Below are positions 24,107 through 33,319 of a stretch of DNA of 55,579 nucleotides, in pieces. The stretch's first letter is position 1. Every line of letters begins with the position of its first letter. The stretch is from Lactobacillus sp. (GTDB taxonomy: Bacteria; Bacillota; Bacilli; Lactobacillales; Lactobacillaceae). The notes beneath the pieces are model-generated. The model had not been told where the DNA came from. It saw only the letters and a list, made by a program, of their open reading frames with translations, and ran no database searches. The translations under genes and the position numbers were made by a program. The stretch spans positions 1-55,579 of the forward strand of contig NZ_JAAVAU010000027.1 in assembly GCF_014803895.1 (NCBI RefSeq), written 5' to 3'.

Positions 24107-24351
24107 TGACAACATGGATTCACTCAGTTGCTGGTGAAATCTTAGGCTGGGTCTTAGCTGGTGTAGGATTATTCCTAGTAATTGTTGGAGTTATCTATAT
24201 GGCAATGGCCTTGAAAGGCAAAACAAAGGAATGGGGCAATTTTGTTCAAAACTTCTTTGTAGGTTTAGTAGGGGGATTGATGTTAGCTTGGGCTGCTACA
24301 AGTCTTGTTAACTTCTTCAAGAGCAAGGGTGCTGAAATTCCTCATAGCTAA
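24106..24351 (+). CDS. Small two-span membrane protein
   Basis: The ATG shares its A with the stop codon of the VirB6-like gene (TAATG), and GGAGG lies upstream. The 81-residue protein has two membrane segments (about 10-35 and 48-70) separated by a short basic loop, KGKTKEWG. It may be a VirB2/VirB3-like small channel component; assignment by topology and position only. Confidence 0.65.
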   Translation: MTTWIHSVAGEILGWVLAGVGLFLVIVGVIYMAMALKGKTKEWGNFVQNFFVGLVGGLMLAWAATSLVNFFKSKGAEIPHS

Positions 24352-24374
24352 TGATTTGATTGGAGAAGTCAAAA

Positions 24375-26363
24375 ATGAAAGAAGATATGCAATTAGCTAT
24401 CGCAATTTCAAATGCTGCTCCAGATGGAATTACCGAATTAGAAAAAGCCGCTAAAGAAAAAGGTGTTCATTTTTTTGAAAAGGATGAGCACCTTTTTTTA
24501 TACCCTATTGATCAAGATTTAATTGAAGAGGCAGGATATGATTTAGGGACAGCTGATACTAGATTTGAATTAGTATGGGTTGATCCACAAAGTCATATTG
24601 TCAAGGAAAGCAATCTATCAGAAAAAATAGATAAAGTAGACTTTTTCAATAAAACTTTCCAACTTTTTGATTTACCTGATATTCTTACTTTTATTGAAAA
24701 TAATAATGAGCTTATAGAACAGGAAAAGAAAAGTATTTCTGGAGAAGTCAGTGAACCTACACTTAATGATCCAGTTCAAACGAGTATCTCGGATATACAA
24801 GATGATGAAGATATAAATATTGATATTCCTACGTCTTTTGAAGATGAAGAAGATACCGATGATACGTCGAAAACTGAATCAGAAAAAGTGGATAATGAAA
24901 TTGTAGACGAAAGCAAAAAAGAAGTTCCTCAAAATACAATCCCTACTGAAGAAAACGATAACGATGATGATCCATTTTCGTTAGAAGATTTATCTAAAGG
25001 ATTTGAAGATGAGGAAGATGTAGAAGAAACCAGTGATCCTCCGAATATGGAGGACCCACTTATGCAAGCAGCGATTGAAATCTTTAATAAAAATACTATT
25101 GGAGATGTGTTACCGGAGTTTGACACTCAAACTAAGAACTTGATAAATTCAGATATCATTGAAGCTCAAGATAAAGTAAATACTGCGAAAAAACAAGCAA
25201 TTGATAGTATTTATCAATCATTAAAGAGCAATCATGATAAAGAACTTGATCAAGCACTTGAAACAGAAATCGCTCAAGCTAAACAATCTCATGAAGGCAA
25301 TATATCTCAAATCAAACAAAATCAGGATGCTGAGATAGATAAAATTGCTGATGAAGAAAAGAAAGCTTATGAGGATAAAAAAAATAAAGCCGGTCAAGCT
25401 GCACTACAAGATTTTTATAGAAAATATGATGCTGAACACCTCGACGAATTAAATAACATCATTGCATCTAAATCCGAAGTAGTAAAAAAGAACACTAAAT
25501 CTGAAATTGAAATTGAAAATCAGAATCTAGATGATTACATTGAAAAGGTTAAAAAGTCTATTTTCAATCATGTTACCGAAAATCCTGAAATTGACAATAT
25601 TTTAGATAGCTTTAGACAAGTACTTGATAATCAAAAGCAACGCTTGTTAAAAGAAATAAAACATGTAAAAACTGAAAATACAGATTTAAAAAAAAAAGTA
25701 ACAAGTCTTAAGAATGCTGTTGAGATAAGCAAACAAACCTTTGATGCAAGAGTTAGTGCTGAAGTTGCTGAAAAAGTTAATCAACAAACTCATAAATATA
25801 AGCTTCAAGTTGAAGACGCAGATAATAAACGCAAATCCGCTGAAAATACAGCTAACGACTGGCGACAACAGTATATTGAGCAAAAGGCTAAAAACGATAC
25901 TATGTTGGAAAAAATCAATTCTTTGAATGAAAGAATAACTAATATGCAAGATGTTCAAAGATTTGCTCCGATGCAACAGCCTGTCGCACAACCAACACAA
26001 CCTCAAGTACCATCTCAACCGCAAGCTACGGACATTGTTACTAGAAAATCTGAAAATAATAATCATCCAAATAAATGGATAAAAATCTTAGGTATAGCAG
26101 CATTGGTTGTAGTATCCGTTGGATTTACAGGAACAACTACAGCTTTAATAATGAATAATCATCAATCTACTGCTCAACAAACTCCTACAGTTACCCAAAC
26201 TGATAATGGAAGTTCATCAGAATCGTCAGATTCGACACCTAATACTTTTACCTATACGACCAAAGACGGTAAAAAATATGTAGTAACCAAGGATGATGAT
26301 CATAGTGGACATTACACTGATGATAAGGGGGTCACTCACACAGTTATTTTCAATCAAAAATAA
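24375..26363 (+). CDS. Acidic coiled-coil protein with C-terminal membrane anchor
   Basis: ATG 24375 has GGAG 9 bases upstream (a TTG at 24360 is also in frame). The 662-residue protein has a globular N-terminal domain (1-110), a very acidic low-complexity stretch (about 125-220), a long coiled coil (about 255-530, Lys/Glu/Gln-rich), a Pro/Gln linker, one membrane segment (about 565-590) and a small external domain (TYTTKDGKKYVVTKDDD). No family is recognised. Its position between channel genes suggests a cytoplasmic scaffold tethered to the membrane, perhaps organising the coupling ATPase or DNA substrate. Confidence 0.65.
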   Translation: MKEDMQLAIAISNAAPDGITELEKAAKEKGVHFFEKDEHLFLYPIDQDLIEEAGYDLGTADTRFELVWVDPQSHIVKESNLSEKIDKVDFFNKTFQLFDLPDILTFIENNNELIEQEKKSISGEVSEPTLNDPVQTSISDIQDDEDINIDIPTSFEDEEDTDDTSKTESEKVDNEIVDESKKEVPQNTIPTEENDNDDDPFSLEDLSKGFEDEEDVEETSDPPNMEDPLMQAAIEIFNKNTIGDVLPEFDTQTKNLINSDIIEAQDKVNTAKKQAIDSIYQSLKSNHDKELDQALETEIAQAKQSHEGNISQIKQNQDAEIDKIADEEKKAYEDKKNKAGQAALQDFYRKYDAEHLDELNNIIASKSEVVKKNTKSEIEIENQNLDDYIEKVKKSIFNHVTENPEIDNILDSFRQVLDNQKQRLLKEIKHVKTENTDLKKKVTSLKNAVEISKQTFDARVSAEVAEKVNQQTHKYKLQVEDADNKRKSAENTANDWRQQYIEQKAKNDTMLEKINSLNERITNMQDVQRFAPMQQPVAQPTQPQVPSQPQATDIVTRKSENNNHPNKWIKILGIAALVVVSVGFTGTTTALIMNNHQSTAQQTPTVTQTDNGSSSESSDSTPNTFTYTTKDGKKYVVTKDDDHSGHYTDDKGVTHTVIFNQK

Positions 26364-26378
26364 TGGAGGATATGTGGT

Positions 26379-26669
26379 ATGGATGAAATATATGTAGTTT
26401 CAGATGTTGATGAATCAGAATTGGAAAGTACTCCTAAAGATGCAACTTCCAAGAAAAACAAGAAACAAGAAAAAAAAGAAAAGAAGGTGTTTGCTCCTCT
26501 AAAAGGAAATGTAGAAAAGAAGCAAAACAGTTATGAGTTAACGCAATTACCTCAGGCTGGAAGCAATGATACAGATAGTGTTAATTTAACATTAACTGGT
26601 ATTAGTTTAATTTTTACAGTCATTATTTTTATAATTGCTCACTTTAAGATGGGGACTAATAATGAATAA
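26379..26669 (+). CDS. 96-residue protein with LPQAG-like sequence and TM
   Basis: GGAGG upstream. The protein has an acidic start, a Lys-rich stretch (KKNKKQEKKEKK), then QLPQAGSNDTDS and one membrane helix (LTGISLIFTVIIFIIAHF). The end looks like a sortase signal (LPxxG, hydrophobic span), but there is no N-terminal signal peptide and no basic tail. It may be a small anchored channel protein with a chance motif, or a remnant of a surface protein end used for a new purpose. Confidence 0.6.
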   Translation: MDEIYVVSDVDESELESTPKDATSKKNKKQEKKEKKVFAPLKGNVEKKQNSYELTQLPQAGSNDTDSVNLTLTGISLIFTVIIFIIAHFKMGTNNE

Positions 26670-27519
26670 TGAATTTAAAAATTATTCAGGTAATAGAACC
26701 AATCTAAGAGCTAGAGCTATCAATCAAATTAAACGCGTTGGTATTTCTGAACACTTGGGAGCACTTGGAGACTTCCTAGTAACAACTTGGGGTGGTATTT
26801 TAACTGCACTGGGAATCTTAGGTATTGGAGCAATAATAATCTTTATGATTCTTAATCTTGCAGATTTTTCAATATTACTTCAAAATACAATACCAGCTAT
26901 ACTGATGATAATAGGATTAGTGCTTATTGCTTTGAATGCACTGTTAACTAATCCAGTTCAAGGTAGTCAAATTATTGTTAGTGCAAAATTTCTGTATAAG
27001 AAATTTAGAACATGGGGAATAAAAGGAAAACGTCACCAAGAAAAATGGTGGCGTTTTTTGGATGATAAAGAGGATATTGTTGAGACTATTTACAAAAATA
27101 GACCTTATTATTTAGCGGTTTACAACGTAAGAGGGGTTGTTAGTCCTGTAACATTTGATAGAGACTTAGAAGATGCAGCAAGTGCAGATAATAATCTTTT
27201 ATTAAATAATGAACGAGATACAGTTTTAGCAACAGTTGTAAGCGTTGATAAAACGAACGTTAAGAAAAAGCAACTACCTCTAAATGCTACACCAGCTATG
27301 AGAGCTAAACGTAATATGCAATATTCGCTAACATCGAATTTACCTAATAATCAGCAAATAAAAACTTTGAATATACTTGCAGCTCCATCTGTAAGTATAT
27401 TGCGACAGCGTATTACACACCTTGAGTCTGCATATCAAACCGGTTTAGTAGTTGGATATCGTAGATTAAGAGGTAAAGATATCAAAAACTCATTTAAAGA
27501 AATATTTGGAGAGGGGTGA
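26662..27519 (+). CDS. Membrane protein preceding VirB4-like gene
   Basis: ATG 26662 is chosen (GGGG upstream); it overlaps the previous gene by 8 bases. The 285-residue protein has an N-terminal basic segment, two adjacent membrane helices (about 40-65 and 75-98) and a cytoplasmic domain ending GVVVGYRRLRGK-like. It shares an overlapping stop with the VirB4-like gene. Two-helix proteins placed directly before VirB4 are usually the VirB3/TrsC/PrgI-type partner, which I propose with moderate confidence. Confidence 0.6.
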   Translation: MNNEFKNYSGNRTNLRARAINQIKRVGISEHLGALGDFLVTTWGGILTALGILGIGAIIIFMILNLADFSILLQNTIPAILMIIGLVLIALNALLTNPVQGSQIIVSAKFLYKKFRTWGIKGKRHQEKWWRFLDDKEDIVETIYKNRPYYLAVYNVRGVVSPVTFDRDLEDAASADNNLLLNNERDTVLATVVSVDKTNVKKKQLPLNATPAMRAKRNMQYSLTSNLPNNQQIKTLNILAAPSVSILRQRITHLESAYQTGLVVGYRRLRGKDIKNSFKEIFGEG

Positions 27520-29396
27520 GATATTTGTTTAGGAGAAGGCATAGAAGGTCAAAATCCAAAAAAGTTAAAGATAAAAAAATTAGAAAGAAGAATGATTTTG
27601 TTGGAGACTCTGGATTTATGTATCCCTTCGGGTATGTTGATACTGACTCTTATATATTTTTAGGGCATAAAGTAATGGCTATATTTGATATTGTTTTTCA
27701 ATATGGTACTAATAGACCAGCTGGGATAGGTTGGACTACTAATTTGATACCTAGAGGTTATTTAGATAATGGTCAAGTTATGTTTATTCAACGACAAAAG
27801 GGCGTTGATAAAGAAACAGAACAAAATATTGTTGGTAAAACATTATCTTCTAGTATGTCTACAATGGCTAATACTGATGATGATGATGCTAAAGAAGCTG
27901 CTAACAATTCTGATCGTATTCAAGATATCCAACTAGCTGCTGCTTTAGCGAAAAATAATATCATGGTCGACTCTGATATTTTAATGATTGTAAGAGCTAA
28001 TACTCCTAAAGATGTAGAAAGTGTAATTAGTGAATTAAAACTGGATTATAAAAACTCTAGTGTGCGTGGGGTTATGATAGTGCGTAGAACTGGAGAACAG
28101 TTAAAGTCTCTTAGAGAGTCGTTAATTTCTGTTCATGGAGATCATTATCATAATACTGACATGTCTTCAGTTTCTGCGGGTAGATTATTCATGCCTTCGG
28201 TTGGCTTTTCTGATTCACAAGGTGTAATAGTAGGTGAAGATGTTCATTCACTTATAAATCGTAATACAGCAGTAATTGATTTTAGTGATATCAAAAGTGC
28301 AGTTATATATATGGGTAATGTACAACCTTTTGTGTCTATTGGTGGATATGAAGGTGGCTCCTTCATGCAAAATGGAGGTACTGCAGTTGCTCATGTAATT
28401 GCAGATGGCAATTATTTAAATGGTGGTAGAACTCATCATATTGTTTTATCTAAAAACGATTATCGAACAACCGATAGTTTAGTATTTGACATGAGAAAAG
28501 ATGCCATTAATCCTTTTGAAGTTTTTGGTACTCCTGAAACAGTTCAACAAGATGCAAATACTAATTTTGATAAAGTTAGCACTATGCTTTTAATGGCTGC
28601 TGGAGCAGAAAATAATGATTATATAAAGCAAAATCTTAGTTCACAAATACGACACTGGTTTATTTATAAAGCTAAGGGTAATGGTATTTATACTGAGGAC
28701 CCTGATAATGAACCTATGAAAGCTCAGCGAATTTTAGCTACAAATAATCATAAAGATTATCCAATACCTTCAGAATTTTTACTTCACTTAAACAATATGG
28801 TAACTGATGCCTCAAATACTAGTTCCCAAGAGTGGCGGGATGCAAAGCTAATGTATCAAACATTGGATACTTTGGTTACCTCATATCCTTCTGTCTTTAG
28901 ACGAACTACTACTTTACCTAATGTGTACAAGGCAAAAGATAGGAATATTTACTATGATTTGTCTAAATTAGGGGAAGATAAGACATTGAAATCTATTACG
29001 TTTTTAAACGTGTTAGCTTATGTAACTAATAGAGCATTACCTGGTGAAACTATAGTAATTGAAGGCTTGGATGAAATCGATCTTCCAGTTAAAAGCTTAG
29101 CTACTTATCGTGAAAGAATGGATGCTAAAGGCATTAATTTAATTAGTGTATTTGAGCATATAAAGAATCCAGTTAATCCATTTTCCTATGAAACTTTTAC
29201 AGGAATACTGAATCAACAAGATATGATTGTTTTAGGAGGGATTACTGACGAAGACGCACAACAATTAGGACAAAATTGGCAACATTTACCCCAAACAGTA
29301 ATTTCTCAGCTTGAAGCTGCTAATGATGGTATCCTCTACTTTTATCGTAGGCGAGACCACATTGGTGCTTTGATTGATACACATCTTATTTTGTAG
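27516..29396 (+). CDS. VirB4-like protein without a recognisable P-loop
   Basis: The start is GTG overlapping the previous stop (GTGA); a TTG at 27525 is also possible. The 626-residue protein has a basic N-terminus. The middle and C-terminal half follow VirB4/TraE-type ATPases: INPFEVFG near 335, which normally follows the P-loop region, and a Walker-B-like TIVIEGLDEI near 525. No GxxxxGK[ST] is present anywhere; where it would be expected the sequence reads GGYEGGSFMQNGGTAVAH. It is probably a structural, ATPase-dead VirB4 relative, with energy from the ClpB-like protein or the coupling ATPase. Confidence 0.65.
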   Translation: MRYLFRRRHRRSKSKKVKDKKIRKKNDFVGDSGFMYPFGYVDTDSYIFLGHKVMAIFDIVFQYGTNRPAGIGWTTNLIPRGYLDNGQVMFIQRQKGVDKETEQNIVGKTLSSSMSTMANTDDDDAKEAANNSDRIQDIQLAAALAKNNIMVDSDILMIVRANTPKDVESVISELKLDYKNSSVRGVMIVRRTGEQLKSLRESLISVHGDHYHNTDMSSVSAGRLFMPSVGFSDSQGVIVGEDVHSLINRNTAVIDFSDIKSAVIYMGNVQPFVSIGGYEGGSFMQNGGTAVAHVIADGNYLNGGRTHHIVLSKNDYRTTDSLVFDMRKDAINPFEVFGTPETVQQDANTNFDKVSTMLLMAAGAENNDYIKQNLSSQIRHWFIYKAKGNGIYTEDPDNEPMKAQRILATNNHKDYPIPSEFLLHLNNMVTDASNTSSQEWRDAKLMYQTLDTLVTSYPSVFRRTTTLPNVYKAKDRNIYYDLSKLGEDKTLKSITFLNVLAYVTNRALPGETIVIEGLDEIDLPVKSLATYRERMDAKGINLISVFEHIKNPVNPFSYETFTGILNQQDMIVLGGITDEDAQQLGQNWQHLPQTVISQLEAANDGILYFYRRRDHIGALIDTHLIL

Positions 29397-29411
29397 AAGA
29401 GGAAGTAAAAT

Positions 29412-30623
29412 ATGAAAATAAGCGCAAAAGGCGTGTCGATTATAGCGACATGCCTTTTATTATCGAATGTTGCAACTATCCTATCTACTAAGCATGTATC
29501 TGCAAATTTTGAAGGATTTACAAGTAGATGTATTCAAGATAAAAGTTCAACTACCAATTCGGAGAGTTCAAGTGATATGAGTATTACTGACTCAGGTGCA
29601 ATCGGATCATGGACTAAAAAAGGTACTAAAGCGTATGATACGGCAAAAAAAGTTTTTATGTATTGGGTAGAAAAAGGAATGAGTGGAGTTCAAGCAGCTG
29701 GAATTGTTGGTAATATTGGAGGTGCTGAAGATAAAAGTTTTGTATTGGACCAAAAAGAGTATGGAGGAGGAGGGGGAGGTTTGTACCAGTTTACCCCGTA
29801 TAGTAAGTATTTGAATGGATCTGATGGATCTTGGTCAGTAAAGAGCCAAGGTGACTTTGTTATTAAGTCAGAAAAGGGGACAGTTACTGCGTATATGTCT
29901 CAGGCAAAAAGTAGTACTCCAGGAGAAGCAGCGATTGCATGGATGAATCTCTATGAGCGACCATCTGAACGAGCAAAAGAAATTTCTTCTCAAGATAGAA
30001 AAGACGCTGCTGAGAAAGCTTATCAAATTTTTGGTGGATCTAAGTTTTCAGGAAGTAGTGCTTTATCAGGCAATCTTACTGCAATTAACAATGCTGTTGC
30101 TAACAAGGACGCAGAAAATAATCCTTGTGCCAAAGTAGAGGAGTCTAACAATGATGGTAATATTCTTAAGATTGCTAAATCTTTATTGGGTTACTTTACT
30201 TATGGTCAAATACACGGTGTTTCTAACATTGGGTCTGTTGATCATCCTGATAAAGACGGTGTTACTGATTGTTCTGGATTTGTTTGGCTAGTCTTAGCTA
30301 AAGCAGGATATAAAGTACCTGCTGATATGCAATGGTACACTCGTACGATGCAAGATGATGCGGAAGGTTCACACAAATACTTGAAGAAAATTTCATCAAG
30401 TGAAGCTGGTCCTGGAGATGTTGTAATTGTTAATACTGGTTCAGGTGGAGGCGATGCAGGACACACGGCTATCCTAGAAGAAAAATGGAAAGGTAATAAG
30501 ACAAAAGTCATTCAACAAACTAGTGTTAAACACGGGGTTAGTGAAGGTACTTTCCATGATTCATTCTTAAGCTTATTAGAAAAGGGTGGCGAGCCATTTT
30601 TTGCTCGTCCAATCAAAAAATAA
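29412..30623 (+). CDS. Conjugative cell-wall hydrolase (lysozyme-like + NlpC/P60)
   Basis: VirB1-like enzyme that opens peptidoglycan for the mating channel. The 403-residue protein has a signal peptide (about 1-31, VSAN). A phage-tail-lysozyme-like domain follows (about 70-210, with QAAGIVGNIGGAED and GGGLYQFTPYSKY). A linker leads to an NlpC/P60 peptidase domain (about 255-400) with the cysteine in DGVTDCSGFVW and the histidine in DAGHTAIL. Both catalytic residues are visible. Ribosome-binding site GAGGAAG. Two-domain muramidase/peptidase proteins of this kind are standard in Gram-positive conjugation operons. Confidence 0.88.
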   Translation: MKISAKGVSIIATCLLLSNVATILSTKHVSANFEGFTSRCIQDKSSTTNSESSSDMSITDSGAIGSWTKKGTKAYDTAKKVFMYWVEKGMSGVQAAGIVGNIGGAEDKSFVLDQKEYGGGGGGLYQFTPYSKYLNGSDGSWSVKSQGDFVIKSEKGTVTAYMSQAKSSTPGEAAIAWMNLYERPSERAKEISSQDRKDAAEKAYQIFGGSKFSGSSALSGNLTAINNAVANKDAENNPCAKVEESNNDGNILKIAKSLLGYFTYGQIHGVSNIGSVDHPDKDGVTDCSGFVWLVLAKAGYKVPADMQWYTRTMQDDAEGSHKYLKKISSSEAGPGDVVIVNTGSGGGDAGHTAILEEKWKGNKTKVIQQTSVKHGVSEGTFHDSFLSLLEKGGEPFFARPIKK

Positions 30624-30635
30624 TGGTTAAAACAT

Positions 30636-31277
30636 ATGGAAAGAAAGATAGATTTTAAATGGATAGGGGTGACGTTTTTAGTTGTTATTGCTATTTTTTT
30701 TGCTGGCTTTTTCCTGGTGGTCAAGTCTAATGGTCAAACTTCAAGGCTACAATCAGAAATACGACAAAATGAAGCTGAAACTTTAAGTTATCAAAATAAA
30801 ACAAAAAATCTTTCAGTAAAAAAAGAACTGCAAAAAATGAGCGATGATGGCATTAACGTTCAGTCCTCTCTTAAAGAAGTAACAAAGAAAATACAAACGG
30901 CAATTTCACTTACTTACAATGTTTCTGAAACAGGAAGTAAAAGTGAATATAAACAATTGTCAAAAGCCTTACCAAAGTTAGTGGGTAAAGAATTTAGTTC
31001 TGAGCTTATTCAATTAGATAAACCAGTTGTTAATCAGTCTGGAAAACAAACTTTTCCTCATGGAAAAACGACTGATGTATTGATTACGTTTGGTAAATAT
31101 AATTACAGCACTACTGCGGTTCCCGTATATATCGTGGTTGATTATGTGTCTCCTGAATTACAAGATTCAAACTCAAAGACTATTCCTGGACAAGATTTAT
31201 TTGTTTTAAATTACGATATCAAGAAGAACTCTTTGAAGTTAGAACAATATATGAAAGGAGCAACGAATAATGAATAA
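30636..31277 (+). CDS. Single-pass membrane protein, transfer operon
   Basis: The 213-residue product has one N-terminal membrane segment (about 9-30), then a helical part and an extracellular domain (VLITFGKYNYSTTAVPVYIV). It overlaps the next gene by 8 bases, and both proteins share the same plan. Bitopic proteins with an external NTF2-like domain (TcpC/VirB8-like) are expected in this place, and these two may be such subunits; that is a guess from layout. Confidence 0.6.
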   Translation: MERKIDFKWIGVTFLVVIAIFFAGFFLVVKSNGQTSRLQSEIRQNEAETLSYQNKTKNLSVKKELQKMSDDGINVQSSLKEVTKKIQTAISLTYNVSETGSKSEYKQLSKALPKLVGKEFSSELIQLDKPVVNQSGKQTFPHGKTTDVLITFGKYNYSTTAVPVYIVVDYVSPELQDSNSKTIPGQDLFVLNYDIKKNSLKLEQYMKGATNNE

Positions 31278-31938
31278 AAAAAGCTCCGTAGTACAAATAA
31301 TATTAGCAGTGCTAAGTGTTGCAGTAATTGTCTTTTCAATTTACGGTGTCGTAAATGTTTATCATTCACGTGTTGCATTGCTTAAACAAGTAAATCAAAG
31401 TAGCACTCAGCTTAAAGCTGCACAAACAGCATATAAAGATAAAGTACAAGCAATTTCTAATCAAACGATTGTAGAAGCTAAATCTAGTAAAGACCCTGCG
31501 GTTAGAAGTGTTGCAGTACAAAATACCAACTATGACAAGGTAACTAAAGTATCTAATCAATTTTTTAGATACTATTACACTTGGGGAAATAGTAAAACTT
31601 ATTTAGCTCGAAAGAATAAAGTTAAGGATATTACTACTGCAAGTATCAGAAATAACAAGAGCATTTTTGATGACGGTAAAGATTCAACTGGTGGTAACTT
31701 TATCAAGAGTTTAGGATCACATTCTGAGTTTGATAAAGCTAGTGCTTATATGACACAAAATAGTGGTTCTACAGTTCAAGCTTTAGTTAAGGTAGTTAAT
31801 ACCGGCTGGACTACAGATACAGAAGATAATCCTGGACAATCGACTCACTACTATGATTTAACTTATGATCTTAAAACTAATAAGATTTCTAATCTAAAGT
31901 TGGTGTTTACCGAAAAGAGCGATGATAGTGATGACTAA
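31270..31938 (+). CDS. Single-pass membrane protein, second of a pair
   Basis: The 222-residue protein has an N-terminal membrane anchor (about 8-30), a helix (about 35-65) and an external domain with aromatic-rich strands (FFRYYYTWGNSKTYLARKN). AAAGGAG lies just before the start inside the previous gene. Its architecture mirrors the upstream neighbour, suggesting a heteromeric VirB8/TcpC-like assembly (inference). Confidence 0.6.
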   Translation: MNKKSSVVQIILAVLSVAVIVFSIYGVVNVYHSRVALLKQVNQSSTQLKAAQTAYKDKVQAISNQTIVEAKSSKDPAVRSVAVQNTNYDKVTKVSNQFFRYYYTWGNSKTYLARKNKVKDITTASIRNNKSIFDDGKDSTGGNFIKSLGSHSEFDKASAYMTQNSGSTVQALVKVVNTGWTTDTEDNPGQSTHYYDLTYDLKTNKISNLKLVFTEKSDDSDD

Positions 31939-32488
31939 GCTTAATCTTTACTATCTAAAGCTAAAAGGGCTTTATAAGGAATATGAAGATACAATTCATG
32001 CTGGTATGATTTTATGGTTAGGGATATTCATCGTGCTTTTTGGCATAGGTTTTATTAGACAAACTCATGCCGTAAACATGCCTAATAAATATTCTGCTGC
32101 TGTAGTAAGTACTGAAAAAGGTATGAAAACAATCAAGTCTGATTTCGCTAAAAAACAGCCCTTTACGCTGGTTTTGTATCGACCTGATTGCTCGGCTTGT
32201 CAAAGTGTTGAAACACGTCTGATGAAAGATTATTGGTATTCTAAGCAACAATCTAAAGTAGATCACATAATGTTGAATGTGAATAAACTTGATGAAAAGA
32301 ATAGAAGTGAATTATTGCAATTGGTGCCACAAATTGCTGTTGATGGTGATAAAATTCCAACACCTTTGACGGCAAATGTACAACCAACCAGTAAAACTCA
32401 CGCAGTCGTAAAAGATATTAGCAAAGATAATAATCCCTCTAAGTTTGAAAAGGTGTTGAAAAACAGCAAGAATTTGGAGGAACATTAA
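31922..32488 (+). CDS. Membrane-anchored thioredoxin-like protein (CSAC)
   Basis: It overlaps the previous gene; starts at 31922 or 31931 are possible. The 188-residue protein has a membrane segment (about 29-46) followed by an extracytoplasmic domain with FTLVLYRPDCSACQSVE, a thioredoxin-type strand and CxxC motif (about C90 and C93), and a cis-Pro-like IPTP later. Gram-positive transfer operons sometimes carry such a protein, probably to form or check disulfides in the cysteine-containing hydrolase or channel parts (inference). Confidence 0.7.
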   Translation: MIVMTKLNLYYLKLKGLYKEYEDTIHAGMILWLGIFIVLFGIGFIRQTHAVNMPNKYSAAVVSTEKGMKTIKSDFAKKQPFTLVLYRPDCSACQSVETRLMKDYWYSKQQSKVDHIMLNVNKLDEKNRSELLQLVPQIAVDGDKIPTPLTANVQPTSKTHAVVKDISKDNNPSKFEKVLKNSKNLEEH

Positions 32489-33319
32489 ATGATTGAACTG
32501 CTTTTAAGGGTAGGGATAATTTTAACAGCGCTTGTGATTTCACAAGCGTTTTTTAATACATTTCTTTACCGACAACCAAGAAATTGGGGAAAAATATTAA
32601 TCGTCACTATAGCGGTGATTGCCACCTGGCTAACAGCCATCCTATGTTGGATATTGGTAAACTTCTTACCAAAAATTCCAGTGTTAGGTAATATAGTTGG
32701 CTTTATAGATGCTCCGTTTAAAGCATTCTATGATTATTTACCCAAAATTTTGGGAATTATTTGGTTTGTTTTACCAATCGTTGTTGTTTGGATCATATTT
32801 CTCATTAAAGGAGGCGTTGCCTATCGAAAAATAAGGAAAGCATATTTTGATTTTATTGAAAAGCATGGAACTGCAATCAGCAGTGAACCTGATGTGGTCG
32901 TAGCTAATGATGAAAGTACAAATGAAGTATCTAAAAGTCCTGAAGCTAAAATTCAAGATTCTGAAGAGCATATTCCTAAATTGATATTTGACTCTGAATT
33001 ACCACCTCAAAAATATTTTTTAGATGGGAAAGTCAAAACTGTACCGTTTGAACATCGTACAGTAAAAGGAATTGCTAAAGCTCTTCCCTTGGCTAAAACG
33101 GAACTGTTGTTAGGAAAAACATTAGACGGGTATGTGGGAATATATGAATCTAGAAAAGGTTATCGTCAATTACAAAAACTTTTTTCTGAAAACAGTATTG
33201 ATATCACAAATGTAAAGGCTAGTCCCTCAATAGTTTTCTTTACTTCAAAAAAAGTAAAGAGCATGGGCTTAAAGGAATATGTAATGAAATTAAGGCAGGT
33301 GAAGAGAAATGACTCCTAA
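32489..33319 (+). CDS. Polytopic membrane protein before coupling ATPase
   Basis: The 276-residue protein has three or four membrane segments in its first 115 residues and a soluble cytoplasmic domain (about 120-276) with an acidic linker. TTGGAGG precedes the ATG. It overlaps the coupling ATPase gene by 11 bases. A membrane partner of the ATPase is likely from position; family unknown. Confidence 0.6.
   Translation: MIELLLRVGIILTALVISQAFFNTFLYRQPRNWGKILIVTIAVIATWLTAILCWILVNFLPKIPVLGNIVGFIDAPFKAFYDYLPKILGIIWFVLPIVVVWIIFLIKGGVAYRKIRKAYFDFIEKHGTAISSEPDVVVANDESTNEVSKSPEAKIQDSEEHIPKLIFDSELPPQKYFLDGKVKTVPFEHRTVKGIAKALPLAKTELLLGKTLDGYVGIYESRKGYRQLQKLFSENSIDITNVKASPSIVFFTSKKVKSMGLKEYVMKLRQVKRNDS

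Noticed and set aside
27516..29396. A hidden Walker A in the VirB4-like protein
   Set aside because: The only GK[ST] (VGKT near residue 107) lacks the upstream glycine and lies far from the expected position.
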